64,000 nt of DNA, taken from contig DASRXU010000430.1 in NCBI GenBank assembly GCA_035687365.1, positions 1-64,000 of the forward strand, given 5' to 3'. A program made the translations under genes and the position numbers. This document shows, one piece after another, positions 1 through 9,723 of this stretch. Each line of letters begins with the position of its first letter. Positions within the stretch are counted from its first letter, which is position 1. This DNA is from DASPSM01 sp035687365. Lineage in GTDB: Bacteria > Planctomycetota > Planctomycetia > Planctomycetales > Planctomycetaceae. Under the pieces are notes generated by a model that ran no database searches, was not told where the DNA came from, and worked only from the letters and a program-made list of their open reading frames with translations.

Positions 1-2
1 CG

Positions 3-1001
3 CGTATCAAGGTCATGGCCGAACTCGACATTGCCGAGCGTCGTCTCCCTCAGGACGGCCGAATTGAACTGAACGTCGGCGGCAACCCTGTCGACCTCCG
101 CGTGAGCGTGCTTCCCACGATGTTCGGCGAAGCGGTCGTTCTGCGAGTGCTCGATCGCACAGTGGTACAACTCGACCTCCAAAAGATCGGGATGGATGCC
201 ACTATCCTGAGGCGGTTCCGCCAAATCATTCGCAACCCCAACGGCATCGTGCTCGTGACGGGACCCACAGGCAGCGGCAAAACGACCACGTTGTACTCTG
301 CCCTCAATGAGCTCAACGAAGTCTCGACTAAGATCATCACCACGGAAGATCCGATCGAATACGAAATTGACGGACTGATCCAAGTCCCCGTCAATCCAGA
401 CATCGAAGTGACGTTCGCCAACGTGTTGCGTGCGATTCTGCGGCACGACCCGGACGTGATTCTGGTCGGTGAGATCCGTGACTATGAAACGGCGGAAATC
501 GCCATTCAAAGCGCGCTCACCGGTCACTTGGTCTTCAGCACGCTGCACACCAACGACGCGCCGACGGCCATCACTCGTCTGCGAGATATGGGCGTGCAGC
601 CGTTCTTGATCACCGCCACGCTTGAAGCCATTCTGGCCCAGCGGCTCGTGCGCAGAATCTGCACGGAGTGCCGGACTGAGTTTGAGCCCAGCGATGAACT
701 CCTGATGGAACTTCAATTGCCGATCGATCAGGCTCGGCAGTACAGCTTTTATTACGGCAAGGGCTGTGCGCGGTGTAATAACTCCGGGTACAAAGGCCGC
801 ACGGGCATTTACGAGTTACTCGAAATCAATGACGACGTGCGCGACATGATCACGTCTGACGCGTCGGTCGACGACATTCGCAATTTTGCCCGAACCCAGG
901 GAATGACCACCCTGCGGGAATCGGGGCTTAAACTGATTTTCGACGGCGTGACGACGATTGACGAGGTGGTGCGAGAAACCGTCATGGAAGACGTCGAGTA
1001 G
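3..1001 (+). CDS. gspE: GspE/PilB-family secretion ATPase, C-terminal part (5' end outside window)
   Basis: Cytoplasmic hexameric ATPase that powers pseudopilus or pilus assembly. The frame is open to the left edge, and the residues before the first internal ATG (RIKV, then MAELDIAERR) continue the conserved GspE core, so the gene is cut by the window and does not start at 15. Visible in order: Walker A GPTGSGKTT, Asp box TTEDPIEYE, Walker B region DPDVILVGEIRD, the His box STLHTNDA, and a tetracysteine zinc site made of CTEC and CARC. The C-terminal end matches the family. It is followed 105 bp later by gspF and then by six pilin-like genes, which supports a type II secretion or type IV pilus machine. 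Whether it is GspE or PilB cannot be settled without the N-terminal domain. Confidence 0.95.
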   Translation, partial: RIKVMAELDIAERRLPQDGRIELNVGGNPVDLRVSVLPTMFGEAVVLRVLDRTVVQLDLQKIGMDATILRRFRQIIRNPNGIVLVTGPTGSGKTTTLYSALNELNEVSTKIITTEDPIEYEIDGLIQVPVNPDIEVTFANVLRAILRHDPDVILVGEIRDYETAEIAIQSALTGHLVFSTLHTNDAPTAITRLRDMGVQPFLITATLEAILAQRLVRRICTECRTEFEPSDELLMELQLPIDQARQYSFYYGKGCARCNNSGYKGRTGIYELLEINDDVRDMITSDASVDDIRNFARTQGMTTLRESGLKLIFDGVTTIDEVVRETVMEDVE

Positions 1002-1106
1002 CGTTTCGTAGCCGGCGGCGCGCTCAGGCTGAGGCTGATTAAACCCAGCCCGAATACCAAGCTGAATCAGACGCGGTAGCATCGAGCGAACAAGGCGGAG
1101 AACGGC

Positions 1107-2360
1107 ATGCCAACCTATCAGTACGAGGCGATGGACAACACCGGCCTTGAGATCAAGGAAACGATCGATGCCGGCTCGGAGGCGGAAGCCCAACAGAAGA
1201 TCAAAGAGAAGGGCTTCTTCGTCACCAAGATCCAGGAGAAAGGCCGCTCCACCAAGACCAAGGGCAAGACCAGCGCCGACCAGAAGAAAAAGGCCGCCAA
1301 GAAAAAGACGACCTTCTCGATCGGCGGCGTGCGCCCGAAGCAGTTGTGCACGTTCACTCGTCAGCTCTCCACGCTGCAAGACGCCGGTCTGCCGATTCTT
1401 CGCAGCCTGCGAATCCTCGAGGGGCAGTCCAAGCCGGGTCCGCTCAAGAACTCGCTGATCGGGGTCATCGAGGACATTGAATCGGGAAGCACACTCTCCG
1501 AGGCGATGGCCAAGCAGCCCAAGGCCTTCGACAACCTCTACGTCAACATGGTTAAGGCCGGAGAGGCGGGCGGTGCGCTCGAAATCATTCTGCAGCGGTT
1601 GGCCGAGTTCAAAGAACGCTCCCAGAGCCTCAAGCGCAAGGTTCAGGGAGCCATGATCTACCCGGTCGCCGTCATCACCGTCGCGACGGGCATCGTCGGC
1701 TTCATCATGTACTGGATTATTCCGAAGTTCAAAAAGATCTTCATGGATTTCGGCATCGAGCTGCCCGCGGTCACCATCTGGCTGATCTTCATCTCGGACA
1801 TTGTCGTCGATTACTGGTATTTGATCCCGGTGGTCCCGCTCGCGATCTGGCTGCTGTTAAAGATCATCCGCAAAAACAAGATGGGCGAATACATCTGCGA
1901 CAAGATCCTGCTCAAGATCCCCGTGCTGGGGAAGATCGTCGAGAAATCGGTAGTCGCCAGAACGGCTCGGACGTTGGGCACCCTCATTTCTTCCGGCGTG
2001 CCCATCTTGGAGGCGTTGATCATTGCTCGCGACACGGCCGGCAACGCTGTGTTTCGGCGGGCATTTGACAATATCTACGCGGCGATTCGCGAAGGGGAAT
2101 CGATGGCGGTGCCTCTCAAGGAAGCCCGCGTGGTCGACGACCTGGTCGTGAACATGGTCGACGTCGGCGAAGAGACCGGTGCGCTCGACACCATGCTCTA
2201 CAAGATCGCCGACGTCTACGACGAGGAAGTCTCGGTCCTCGTCGAAGGATTGATCAACTTGCTCGAGCCGATGATGGTCGTGATCCTAGGCCTCATCGTC
2301 GGCTTCATCGTCATCGCTCTGTTCATGCCGCTGATTAAGCTGCTGAACAGCCTGGCTTGA
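1107..2360 (+). CDS. gspF: GspF/PilC-family inner-membrane platform protein
   Basis: 417 aa. Polytopic inner-membrane protein that couples the GspE ATPase to pseudopilus assembly. Two T2SF domains are visible, at about residues 80-205 and 285-410. Each ends in hydrophobic segments, around 185-210, 222-250 and 385-410. The paired motifs VNMVKAGEAGGALE and VNMVDVGEETGALD show the internal duplication. The start is supported by a GGAG about seven bases before the ATG. Odd feature: residues about 45-72 form a very lysine-rich linker (KTKGKTSADQKKKAAKKK) between the N-terminal strand region and the first T2SF domain. It lies between gspE and the pseudopilin genes in the same direction, so it is very likely part of one operon. 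Confidence 0.95.
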   Translation: MPTYQYEAMDNTGLEIKETIDAGSEAEAQQKIKEKGFFVTKIQEKGRSTKTKGKTSADQKKKAAKKKTTFSIGGVRPKQLCTFTRQLSTLQDAGLPILRSLRILEGQSKPGPLKNSLIGVIEDIESGSTLSEAMAKQPKAFDNLYVNMVKAGEAGGALEIILQRLAEFKERSQSLKRKVQGAMIYPVAVITVATGIVGFIMYWIIPKFKKIFMDFGIELPAVTIWLIFISDIVVDYWYLIPVVPLAIWLLLKIIRKNKMGEYICDKILLKIPVLGKIVEKSVVARTARTLGTLISSGVPILEALIIARDTAGNAVFRRAFDNIYAAIREGESMAVPLKEARVVDDLVVNMVDVGEETGALDTMLYKIADVYDEEVSVLVEGLINLLEPMMVVILGLIVGFIVIALFMPLIKLLNSLA

Positions 2361-2570
2361 ACGCTACAGTCCAAGGTCGATCTGCACTGCTTAGGCTTGG
2401 CTTCTAGTTCAACATTCAAAGTCCGAAACACGAACGTCCAAGGCTCGTCCAGGATTTCAGGTTCCATTCGATCCAAAGGTCCGCGGGCGCCCGTCATCCG
2501 GTCGCGCATCCTGCGGTAGCGCCTTTGGTCCGTGGACGTTGAACCTGTGACTGTAAGGAGTCCGCCGCCC

Positions 2571-3581
2571 ATGGAAAGCTTTGCCCTGGGGCGCTCCCGT
2601 CGCCCAGCCTCTGCTCGCCGCCCGGCTCCTGCTAGCCGCGCTTCGGCCGCATTTACACTGTTGGAGCTATTGATCGCCATCGCCATCATCGGCATCCTCG
2701 CCAGCCTGATCCTGACCGTCGCCGGCTCGGCGTACAGTCGAGCCCGAATCACTCAGGTGTCCGTCGACATTCAGGACCTCGCGAAGGGCATCGCCGCATT
2801 CAAGCAAAAATTCGGCGTCGAGCCACCAAGTCACATCACGCTCTATGAGCAAGCGTCGGGGTGGAACGGCGATCCGCGCTCGATGGGATTGATCCGTCAA
2901 ATTTGGCCGCAGTTTGACTTCACCTATGCGGCCACGAGCGGGGCGGTCGACATCAACGGGAATGGAACGAGCAATGACGTCATTTTTCTTTCCGGTTCAG
3001 AATGTCTGGTCTTCTTCCTGGGAGGAATGCCCGCACTAAATACTCCCAACGGAGGAGGTGCGCCGACAGGCTTTTCTCAAAACCCCGCAAGCCCATTTAC
3101 TCTCGGCGGATCGAATCGGGATCGGTTTATGGAGTTCGACACCTCGCGATTGCTGCTCTACCCCCCCGCAAATCAAACGGTGAGCGGAATCCTCCACCAC
3201 AGCATCAATGCCTACAGAGACCCGATTCCCAATCAGCAGCAGCCCTACTTGTATTTCAGCAGTTACAACGGTCAGGGATACGATATAACCAACGAGCTTC
3301 CCGCCGGACCGGGCAGTCCGGGAACATTCGCGGACGTCTATCGGCAAGGGCCGAACGGCGCGACCTCGGCCTCTCCGTCGCCGCCGTGGAATGCCAATTC
3401 CTATCAAATCATTTCACCGGGCTTCGACGGGGCGTCGGATCTCACGTATGGGGGCTTTGGGATCGGTGGCCAATACGATCCCAACACCGCGGGCTCGATG
3501 CTCGTGGGGCCAGCGCCCACTGGGCGCGGTCCCGAGCGCGATAACATCACCAATTTTTCCTCGGCGACACTGGCGCCCTAA
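2571..3581 (+). CDS. GspG-like pseudopilin (first copy)
   Basis: 336 aa, about twice the length of a classic GspG. The start is the ATG at 2571, because TAAGGAG at 2554-2560 sits ten bases before it; an upstream GTG at 2532 has no such site. A basic leader (RSRRPASARR) precedes a class III prepilin signal, AAFTLLELLIAIAIIGILAS, with Glu at +5. Position -1 is Ala rather than the usual Gly. After the hydrophobic helix comes the amphipathic stretch expected for GspG. The C-terminus has IISPGFDGASD and RDNITNF, resembling the calcium-loop end of the major pseudopilin GspG (ISxGxDG...DNITN). It carries no copy of the Trp-framed module found in the following five proteins. Likely role: major or structural pseudopilin. 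Confidence 0.85.
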   Translation: MESFALGRSRRPASARRPAPASRASAAFTLLELLIAIAIIGILASLILTVAGSAYSRARITQVSVDIQDLAKGIAAFKQKFGVEPPSHITLYEQASGWNGDPRSMGLIRQIWPQFDFTYAATSGAVDINGNGTSNDVIFLSGSECLVFFLGGMPALNTPNGGGAPTGFSQNPASPFTLGGSNRDRFMEFDTSRLLLYPPANQTVSGILHHSINAYRDPIPNQQQPYLYFSSYNGQGYDITNELPAGPGSPGTFADVYRQGPNGATSASPSPPWNANSYQIISPGFDGASDLTYGGFGIGGQYDPNTAGSMLVGPAPTGRGPERDNITNFSSATLAP

Positions 3582-3742
3582 GATAGGCCTGCACAACGGG
3601 CCGTTTGCAACATTCCGAGGTCCACGATCCGCCGAAGGCGTCGTCCGAGGTCCAACTTCCCGGGCGAAGGTCAGATGCCCGTAACTTCTGCCGCTGACGT
3701 GCGGCCGACTCTGAATCTGGACTCATTTTGGATCGAGCACCG

Positions 3743-5041
3743 ATGACCCGTCCAACGACATCCACTCGACAGTGCCTGCGGGGTCAGGTGAGCCGGCGGG
3801 CCGGATTCTCGCTCATCGAAATCTTGGTGGTGATCGGCCTGATCGCATTTCTCACCGCGGCCATTGTCGCCGTAATTCCGCGAGTCGCCAACTCGGCGAA
3901 GGTGGCCGCCACGAAGGCCACGATCAAAAAAGTCGACGAGATGCTCAACGACCGCATCAACGGCTTTCGTCGTTGGATTCAAAAACAAGATCAACTAGCC
4001 GGCCCGGGCAATCCTCCTTCGTACGTTACGAACTCGCCTTTCGCCAGCGCGTTTGCCGCCAATCAGGTCCAGACAAGGGCTCTGGCGGTCAAGTACGCGT
4101 TTCGCACGTATTTCCCGCAAGCATTTTCGGAGTTCAGTACTCCGATCACTCCGGGGACAAATCACACCCCGGTGACCGAGAGTTCCGAGTGTCTCTATCA
4201 GTTCCTCTCGAATGGTCCGTTGTTCGACACGGAGCCGCCCAGCGCCGCCGACCTCAAGGCGATTGAAACCGCTGACACGGATGGGGACGGCTTCCCGGAA
4301 ATTGTCGACGCCTGGGGGCAGCCGCTCCGCTTCTACCGATGGCCCACGCGGTTAGTGCGACCCGCGGCGTTTTCCCCAACCAATCCGACCACAGGGAATC
4401 TCCCGGCTCTGGTGGCTAGCGCCGGACCGATCGACGAGATTGTGCAACCTTCGACGGCACCACCTGTCTTGATCCAGCCCAGCCCGCTTACGCTCGCGAT
4501 GATTGGCGCCGCCCCGCGACCGTCGTTGCCGGTCTGGCTACCCAGTCACGCGTATGTTCCTGGAGCGAAGGTTGTCTCCGGCAATACCACGCCCACCAGC
4601 GCCTTTTCAGTGATTTTTCAGTGCGTGACGGGCGGGACGTCCGGTACCGGTCTTCCGGCAGCCTTCGCAACGACGCCGATCGGCGGCATCGTGTCGGACG
4701 GCACGTCAACGCCCGTATTAACCTGGCAGGTGCTGCTCGACCCACTTTCGGTCGATCCTGACGATCCCTATGGAATCGCAGCATCGTTGATCAGCGAAGT
4801 TCCTTCGGGGGGTTCGCCGCTGCCTGCGCTGACGCCCAATACATGGAGCGTGCCGTTGATTATTTCGTGTGGGCCGGATGGCGCGCTCGGTTTATTCGAA
4901 CCTTACGACATCGCGAACTTCGGCATGCTCGCGCAGCCCCAGCTTTCTCCAGTCAACGGAGCATCGCCACCGGTGCCGACCGAGCCATCGGGTTTTAACC
5001 GTGATCCCATGTACGACAACATCACCAACCACCAGCAATGA
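3743..5041 (+). CDS. GspG-like pseudopilin with Trp-framed module (second copy)
   Basis: 432 aa from the ATG at 3743; an in-frame TTG at 3728 is possible but less likely. N-terminal prepilin signal RRAGFSLIEILVVIGLIAFL with canonical Gly(-1) and Glu(+5). It shares with the preceding protein a C-terminal IISCGPDGALG and YDNITN, the GspG-type calcium-loop signature, so it looks like a diverged duplicate. One Trp-framed module occupies nucleotides 4535-4735 (about residues 265-331: W..SHAYVPGA ... FQCVTGGTSG ... DG ... LTWQ). The preceding gap of about 160 bp contains two copies of TCCGAGGTCCA. The stop overlaps the next start as ATGA, so translation is probably coupled. Confidence 0.82.
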   Translation: MTRPTTSTRQCLRGQVSRRAGFSLIEILVVIGLIAFLTAAIVAVIPRVANSAKVAATKATIKKVDEMLNDRINGFRRWIQKQDQLAGPGNPPSYVTNSPFASAFAANQVQTRALAVKYAFRTYFPQAFSEFSTPITPGTNHTPVTESSECLYQFLSNGPLFDTEPPSAADLKAIETADTDGDGFPEIVDAWGQPLRFYRWPTRLVRPAAFSPTNPTTGNLPALVASAGPIDEIVQPSTAPPVLIQPSPLTLAMIGAAPRPSLPVWLPSHAYVPGAKVVSGNTTPTSAFSVIFQCVTGGTSGTGLPAAFATTPIGGIVSDGTSTPVLTWQVLLDPLSVDPDDPYGIAASLISEVPSGGSPLPALTPNTWSVPLIISCGPDGALGLFEPYDIANFGMLAQPQLSPVNGASPPVPTEPSGFNRDPMYDNITNHQQ

Positions 5042-6198
5042 ACCCAGAACCCACAGAACTCCAGTGCGTCCATCGTAAAGTGCGTCCCGCAGCGACCGGG
5101 CTGCGCGCTTCGTTCACGCTTTTGGAGCTGTTGATTTCGCTGAGCATCATCTTGATTCTGGCAGCGCTGACGATGCGGTTGCTCAACGCCACGCTCAACT
5201 CCGATCGCATTCGCAACGGGGCTCGCGAGCTGCAGTCGTTTCTGGCCGGCGCTCGCGACCGCGCAATCTACGCTGGCCAACCGCGCGGTGTTCGTCTGAT
5301 CCAAGATCCCAGCGACGCCTCGACATCTCACAGCTTCGTCTACATTGGTGCGCCCTCGACGTTCACGGACGGATTTCAGGTGACGCTCACGACAGCCGCG
5401 GGGCTGACCACCATCGGTTTTAGCAACCCCTCGACAGCGACCGTGTGGGCTGGGCTGGTAAGTCGCGGCCTGTTGACCGACGGCGCAACGATCAGGTTGG
5501 GAACTGGGGCGTCGGCTGCCATTTTCACCATGGCGCGCAACCCCGCCGGTTCGACGACGTGGGTTTTGACGACTTCCCAGCCGTACACCGGCACAACGCC
5601 GATCGCCTACTCGCTGCAACTGCTGCCCACAGTTCTTCCCGGCGAGGAACCCCGCAGCTTGCCGCAAAATATCGTGATCGATTTGGATAACAGCCAGCTG
5701 CCGAGCACCTGGGGATCACCAGGTGCGATTACCGGTTCGCTCGATGTTCTCTTTTCGCCCAATGGCATTGTGACGGGGGCAGTGGCGGCCGCCGGCCGAG
5801 TTCATTTGGTGCTCTCGGAGTATGTTGATGCCACTGTGCCGATCCCAAATCCTGCGAATAGCACAGTCACGGGTGTGCCGCTGCTCGATGCCACGAACAC
5901 TTGGATCGGCAACCATACCTACCAGGTCGAGCAGTGGGTCGTTCCCAATCCACAGAACGACCTCGCCTTTCGTTGCGTTACCTCCACGGCTCCAAATCAA
6001 TCGGGTGGTACGCAACCGGCGTTTCTCACCGCGGTGCCCGGACAGCAGATCACCGACGGAAACCTCACTTGGGAGTGCTACAACCCGAAGACTCGGCTGG
6101 TCGTGACGCTGGCCACTCAGACGGGGCGTGTTACGACCAGCCCGATCAATCCTTTGGATAAATTCCGCTTTGCCGAGATTGGAGAGGTGACACAATGA
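5038..6198 (+). CDS. GspH-like minor pseudopilin with Trp-framed module
   Basis: 386 aa; ATGA overlap with both the preceding and following genes. Prepilin signal ASFTLLELLISLSIILILAA has Glu at +5 but Ser at -1, a rare residue for prepilin peptidase cleavage. The stretch after the helix (DRIRNGARELQSFLAGARDRAIYAG) resembles the GspH/FimT family, where it is followed by a beta-rich body. One Trp-framed module lies at nucleotides 5902-6078 (residues about 289-347: WIGNHTY ... FRCVTSTAPNQSGG ... TDGNLTWEC). The order GspG-GspG-GspH-GspI-GspJ-GspK matches type II secretion operons. Confidence 0.82.
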   Translation: MNPEPTELQCVHRKVRPAATGLRASFTLLELLISLSIILILAALTMRLLNATLNSDRIRNGARELQSFLAGARDRAIYAGQPRGVRLIQDPSDASTSHSFVYIGAPSTFTDGFQVTLTTAAGLTTIGFSNPSTATVWAGLVSRGLLTDGATIRLGTGASAAIFTMARNPAGSTTWVLTTSQPYTGTTPIAYSLQLLPTVLPGEEPRSLPQNIVIDLDNSQLPSTWGSPGAITGSLDVLFSPNGIVTGAVAAAGRVHLVLSEYVDATVPIPNPANSTVTGVPLLDATNTWIGNHTYQVEQWVVPNPQNDLAFRCVTSTAPNQSGGTQPAFLTAVPGQQITDGNLTWECYNPKTRLVVTLATQTGRVTTSPINPLDKFRFAEIGEVTQ

Positions 6199-7505
6199 GG
6201 CGTGTGTCGAAGCGAACAGCCTCTGGCTCTCCCGCCGGCCTGACTCTCGTCGAAGTCTTGATGTCGATGATGGTGGCGGGCATTGGCATCTTGTCGGTGA
6301 TCGTGCTCCTGCCGCTTTCGTTTGTCCGAGCCATCCAGGCGACCAATCTCACCAACGGGACCATCCTGCGTTTTAACGCTGAATGTCTCTCGGACATCAA
6401 CCCCAGTCTGTTGCTGCGGTGGCAGGCGAATCAGACCTATTCCAGTACCACTGTCACGGCCCTCCCGGGCACCGGCGATATTGTGCTGGTTTCAGGGCTC
6501 ACTACCGTCGCGTTTCAGTGCACGACCGGCGGAACGTCTGGCCTTGTCGCGCCTCAAGTGACGGGCACCGGCACTCTGTGGAACCAAACGGTGGGAGGGA
6601 CCACAACTGACGGCACAGTCACGTGGACTACAATCGCCGCCCCTCCGACGGCATTTGTGATCGATCCCCTGGGATGGAACACATTGGGCTCGCCGCTGCA
6701 GACAAGACTCGGAAACAATGGCGCGGGGGCCGTTGATCCCAACGCGCTGCCGCGCTTTAACGGCGAACTTTCCTTGGCGGGTGCGGCGGCGCAAGCAGTC
6801 ACACTTCCGGATAGTTGGGTCGAGCAAGCTCGCGGGCCGGTGACGGCCTTCACCGCGAACACAGTCACGATCAGTGGTCCCGACCTGAACGGGGTCGTCT
6901 ATTCAACGCCTGCGGCACTCGTTGGAGCTTTCCCCATCCCAACGATGTCGCGAGTCGTGATGTTCGACGCCACCGGCAGGGTGAGCGTTACGCGGATCAT
7001 CACCTTAGTCACTCCGGCTACGGGCGTGGTCACGTGGGGCGGTGGAACCAGCGATCCGCTCCCCGGTGGCTTCACCCCGGTTCAGGCCCGGGTGGAGACT
7101 CAGGTGATGCGCTACACGTGGCTCCTTACGGTACATCCGAATCCACCCGCCCAGCCTGGCTCCAACTCGCCCTCGTGGAATGTGACTGCAACCGTTTTCT
7201 TTAATAGGCCACTCGTCGCCCCAGATGAGCAGGTGTATCAGGCAACCGGTGCCGACGGCACGCAGAGCCCGTTCACGGTCAACTATCCGGCCGGCCAAAA
7301 GCCGCTCTTCAAGAAGGGCGGCTTCATGTTCGACTGCTACTTCGGCCGCTGGTACCGCATCGTCAATGTCGCGAACGACACGGGTTCGCAGGTCCAGATC
7401 TACGTGGATAGCGCGCGGCCGCAAGCCGACGTGCTTACCAATTTGAATTTCGGCGTCGTCTTCATGCGGGGCGTCGTCGATCAGTTCCCCCTGGTGCTTA
7501 AGTGA
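6195..7505 (+). CDS. GspI/PilV-like minor pseudopilin with Trp-framed module
   Basis: 436 aa. A GGAGAGGTGA ribosome binding site precedes the ATG at 6195, which overlaps the previous stop as ATGA. Prepilin signal SPAGLTLVEVLMSMMVAGIG has Gly(-1), Leu(+1) and Glu(+5), as in PilV/GspI proteins. One Trp-framed module follows close to the stalk (nucleotides 6420-6635, residues about 76-147: WQANQTY ... FQCTTGGTSG ... GGTTTDGTVTWT). This is the most N-terminal position among the seven copies. The rest is a beta-rich body without a motif I recognise. GspI normally forms the tip complex with GspJ and GspK, whose counterparts follow. Confidence 0.8.
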   Translation: MRRVSKRTASGSPAGLTLVEVLMSMMVAGIGILSVIVLLPLSFVRAIQATNLTNGTILRFNAECLSDINPSLLLRWQANQTYSSTTVTALPGTGDIVLVSGLTTVAFQCTTGGTSGLVAPQVTGTGTLWNQTVGGTTTDGTVTWTTIAAPPTAFVIDPLGWNTLGSPLQTRLGNNGAGAVDPNALPRFNGELSLAGAAAQAVTLPDSWVEQARGPVTAFTANTVTISGPDLNGVVYSTPAALVGAFPIPTMSRVVMFDATGRVSVTRIITLVTPATGVVTWGGGTSDPLPGGFTPVQARVETQVMRYTWLLTVHPNPPAQPGSNSPSWNVTATVFFNRPLVAPDEQVYQATGADGTQSPFTVNYPAGQKPLFKKGGFMFDCYFGRWYRIVNVANDTGSQVQIYVDSARPQADVLTNLNFGVVFMRGVVDQFPLVLK

Positions 7506-7518
7506 TTGGTCCCATCGT

Positions 7519-9651
7519 ATGAGTACACGGACCCGCAGCAAACGTCATCGCGTATCGCGGCTGCCGCACACGCCCGGCTTCACGCTGATCGAGATCATGG
7601 TCGTGCTCGCGCTGACCTTGGTCATGATGGCTGCGTTCGCCCAAATTTTTTCGATGACGGGAACCTTCGTCACCAAACAGAAGGGTGTGGGTGAAAACGA
7701 TCAAAGCGCCCGCATCGTGACGACCATCCTCAAGACAGATTTGGAGGCGCGCACGATGCGTCTCCTGGCTCCTTTTCATCCGAATATGAGCACCGCCTCG
7801 CTTGCGGCATTCGCAAGCAACCAACAGGGATACTTCTACGTTTCCGAAAACGATCCGACCGATGATACCGACGATGTGCTGCAGTTCACGATTGGGTTGA
7901 ACGCAACGGGGCTGACTGCGCTTAACAACCCGGCGGCGGGAGGCCAAATGTACGGCGCCGCGCTGTTCCTGGCCACACCTTGGGTGTCCGGCGCGAATTA
8001 TGGTCCGGGTGCTTTAATACGTCCTTCAAGTGCCACGAAAAATACGGCTGGCTTTGTTTTCAAAAACAAGGGCGCAGCTTTTACGAGCGGCGGCACCGAG
8101 CCAACGTGGCCGACGACGCTGACCACGGTCGCCGACGGCGCCGGAACTTGGACTGCCCTGGCTTCTCCCGTTGATCAACCCGATGGCGACGATGGTTCGA
8201 TCGCCTATGACGCACTGGGGAATCGAACGCTCGACCCCACCGGGGGAAACCCGAACAACACTGGCGGCTCTCAGTATGCGGAAGTCACCTATTTTTTGCG
8301 GCATGGAAATCTATATCGCCGCGTACTGCTGATCCGTCAGCCTTATGACCTGGGAGGCCAGACGGATGCTCAGCCCTATGACACCGATACACCTGCGACG
8401 TCGATGATCCCCGGCGTTTATCCCAACCCCTCGAACGCTGTCTCTGGAAACTTTTGGACGGACTTCGATTACTCGGCGCGCATTCAGCCGCCAACAGGCG
8501 CGGCGCCAGCGACAGGCGTTCAATTCCTCGGCGTTCTTCAGCCACCAGGTTTCAATTCGTTGGACAACACGAATGCGGCTGGGGCATTGCCGGCGTCGCT
8601 GCCGATCGGCCGACCGGACAATCGCTTCGGATTCGATCAGACCTTCGTCACAACGGGAGGCCCGGTCGCCAACGGGGCGCCACGCGAGTTTGCGTTCCAG
8701 TACAACAGCGCAGCAAACTCGGTGACGGGATCCGCCCCGGCGCTGATGTTCTTCTTCGGCCGTTACACCCAAGAGGAAACCTCGAATCTTTTGTTTCAGT
8801 TTCCCGGCAACCTGCCTACCGTGCCCACGGGAAGCGCAACGACAGTGTCGCCGATGGGATCGAACACGCTGCTGGGGCTCGATTCCACCAGCTACACAAT
8901 GTGGATGCTCGACGCGACTCCGACGCCGACCGCTCCCGTATCGCTCGCGGGTGGCGCTCGACGTGGCGAGGACATTCTTTTGACCAATGTCGTCAGCTTC
9001 GACGTCAAGTTGTGGGACCCGCATTATTCGGAGACAACCGTAGCCTACGACGTGAACCGCAACGGTGTGATCGACAATGGCCCGGCCTTTGCGGACATCG
9101 GCCATGTCGCCACAGGTGACTTTCAGCAATCCAAAAACATCTTTCCGGTTTACGGGCCGCGTATCGACACAGGCTACGCGGTTCCGGCGGCGCCGCTGTG
9201 GGCCCCCGCCTTTACCCGCACGGTCAACACCACGCTCTATAACTACAACAACGTGTTTGATACATGGTATCCGTTTTTCAATTTCGACAACCTGGCACGC
9301 ACATATGACGCCGCAGACGCCGGGCTGTTTTATGCGCCAGCTCCCTACCGACCGCGCGCGGGCGCCACTTGGACAGCGGGCGCTACCTATGCTGTTGGCG
9401 CGCTGGTCGATCCGCTGAACACGGCTAACGGCTACGTCTACCAGTGCACCGCAATCACCTCGGGCGTTGCGAGCGGGACGGAACCCTTCTCATTGTCTGA
9501 CACCGTGGGTGGGACGATCACCGATAATGGGGTGACGTGGACGGTGATGCCCCCACTTGGTGTGAAGGCCATCCAAATCACTGTGAAATACTTGGATCCG
9601 ACCCAGAATTTGTTGCGTCAGGTCACCATCGTTCAATCTCTGACGCAATAA
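7519..9651 (+). CDS. GspJ-like minor pseudopilin with two Trp-framed modules
   Basis: 710 aa, more than three times a typical GspJ (about 200 aa). Prepilin signal HTPGFTLIEIMVVLALTLVM has Gly(-1) and Glu(+5), followed by an amphipathic stretch with GENDQSARIVTTILKTDLEA, as in GspJ/PilW proteins. Two Trp-framed modules are present. One is at nucleotides 7981-8163 (residues about 155-215, with GGTEPTWPTT and GTWTAL). The other is near the C-terminus at 9370-9549 (residues about 618-677, with YAVGALVDP, GYVYQCT and DNGVTWTV). No clear ribosome binding site precedes the ATG, which lies 13 bp after the previous stop. Likely part of the pseudopilus tip complex. Confidence 0.8.
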   Translation: MSTRTRSKRHRVSRLPHTPGFTLIEIMVVLALTLVMMAAFAQIFSMTGTFVTKQKGVGENDQSARIVTTILKTDLEARTMRLLAPFHPNMSTASLAAFASNQQGYFYVSENDPTDDTDDVLQFTIGLNATGLTALNNPAAGGQMYGAALFLATPWVSGANYGPGALIRPSSATKNTAGFVFKNKGAAFTSGGTEPTWPTTLTTVADGAGTWTALASPVDQPDGDDGSIAYDALGNRTLDPTGGNPNNTGGSQYAEVTYFLRHGNLYRRVLLIRQPYDLGGQTDAQPYDTDTPATSMIPGVYPNPSNAVSGNFWTDFDYSARIQPPTGAAPATGVQFLGVLQPPGFNSLDNTNAAGALPASLPIGRPDNRFGFDQTFVTTGGPVANGAPREFAFQYNSAANSVTGSAPALMFFFGRYTQEETSNLLFQFPGNLPTVPTGSATTVSPMGSNTLLGLDSTSYTMWMLDATPTPTAPVSLAGGARRGEDILLTNVVSFDVKLWDPHYSETTVAYDVNRNGVIDNGPAFADIGHVATGDFQQSKNIFPVYGPRIDTGYAVPAAPLWAPAFTRTVNTTLYNYNNVFDTWYPFFNFDNLARTYDAADAGLFYAPAPYRPRAGATWTAGATYAVGALVDPLNTANGYVYQCTAITSGVASGTEPFSLSDTVGGTITDNGVTWTVMPPLGVKAIQITVKYLDPTQNLLRQVTIVQSLTQ

Positions 9652-9723
9652 CCGATCGACATTTTCGCGATCACAATGAGGCCGAGCGGGCCGCGGCCTT
9701 TTGTTCGCAGGAGTTCGACTTCG

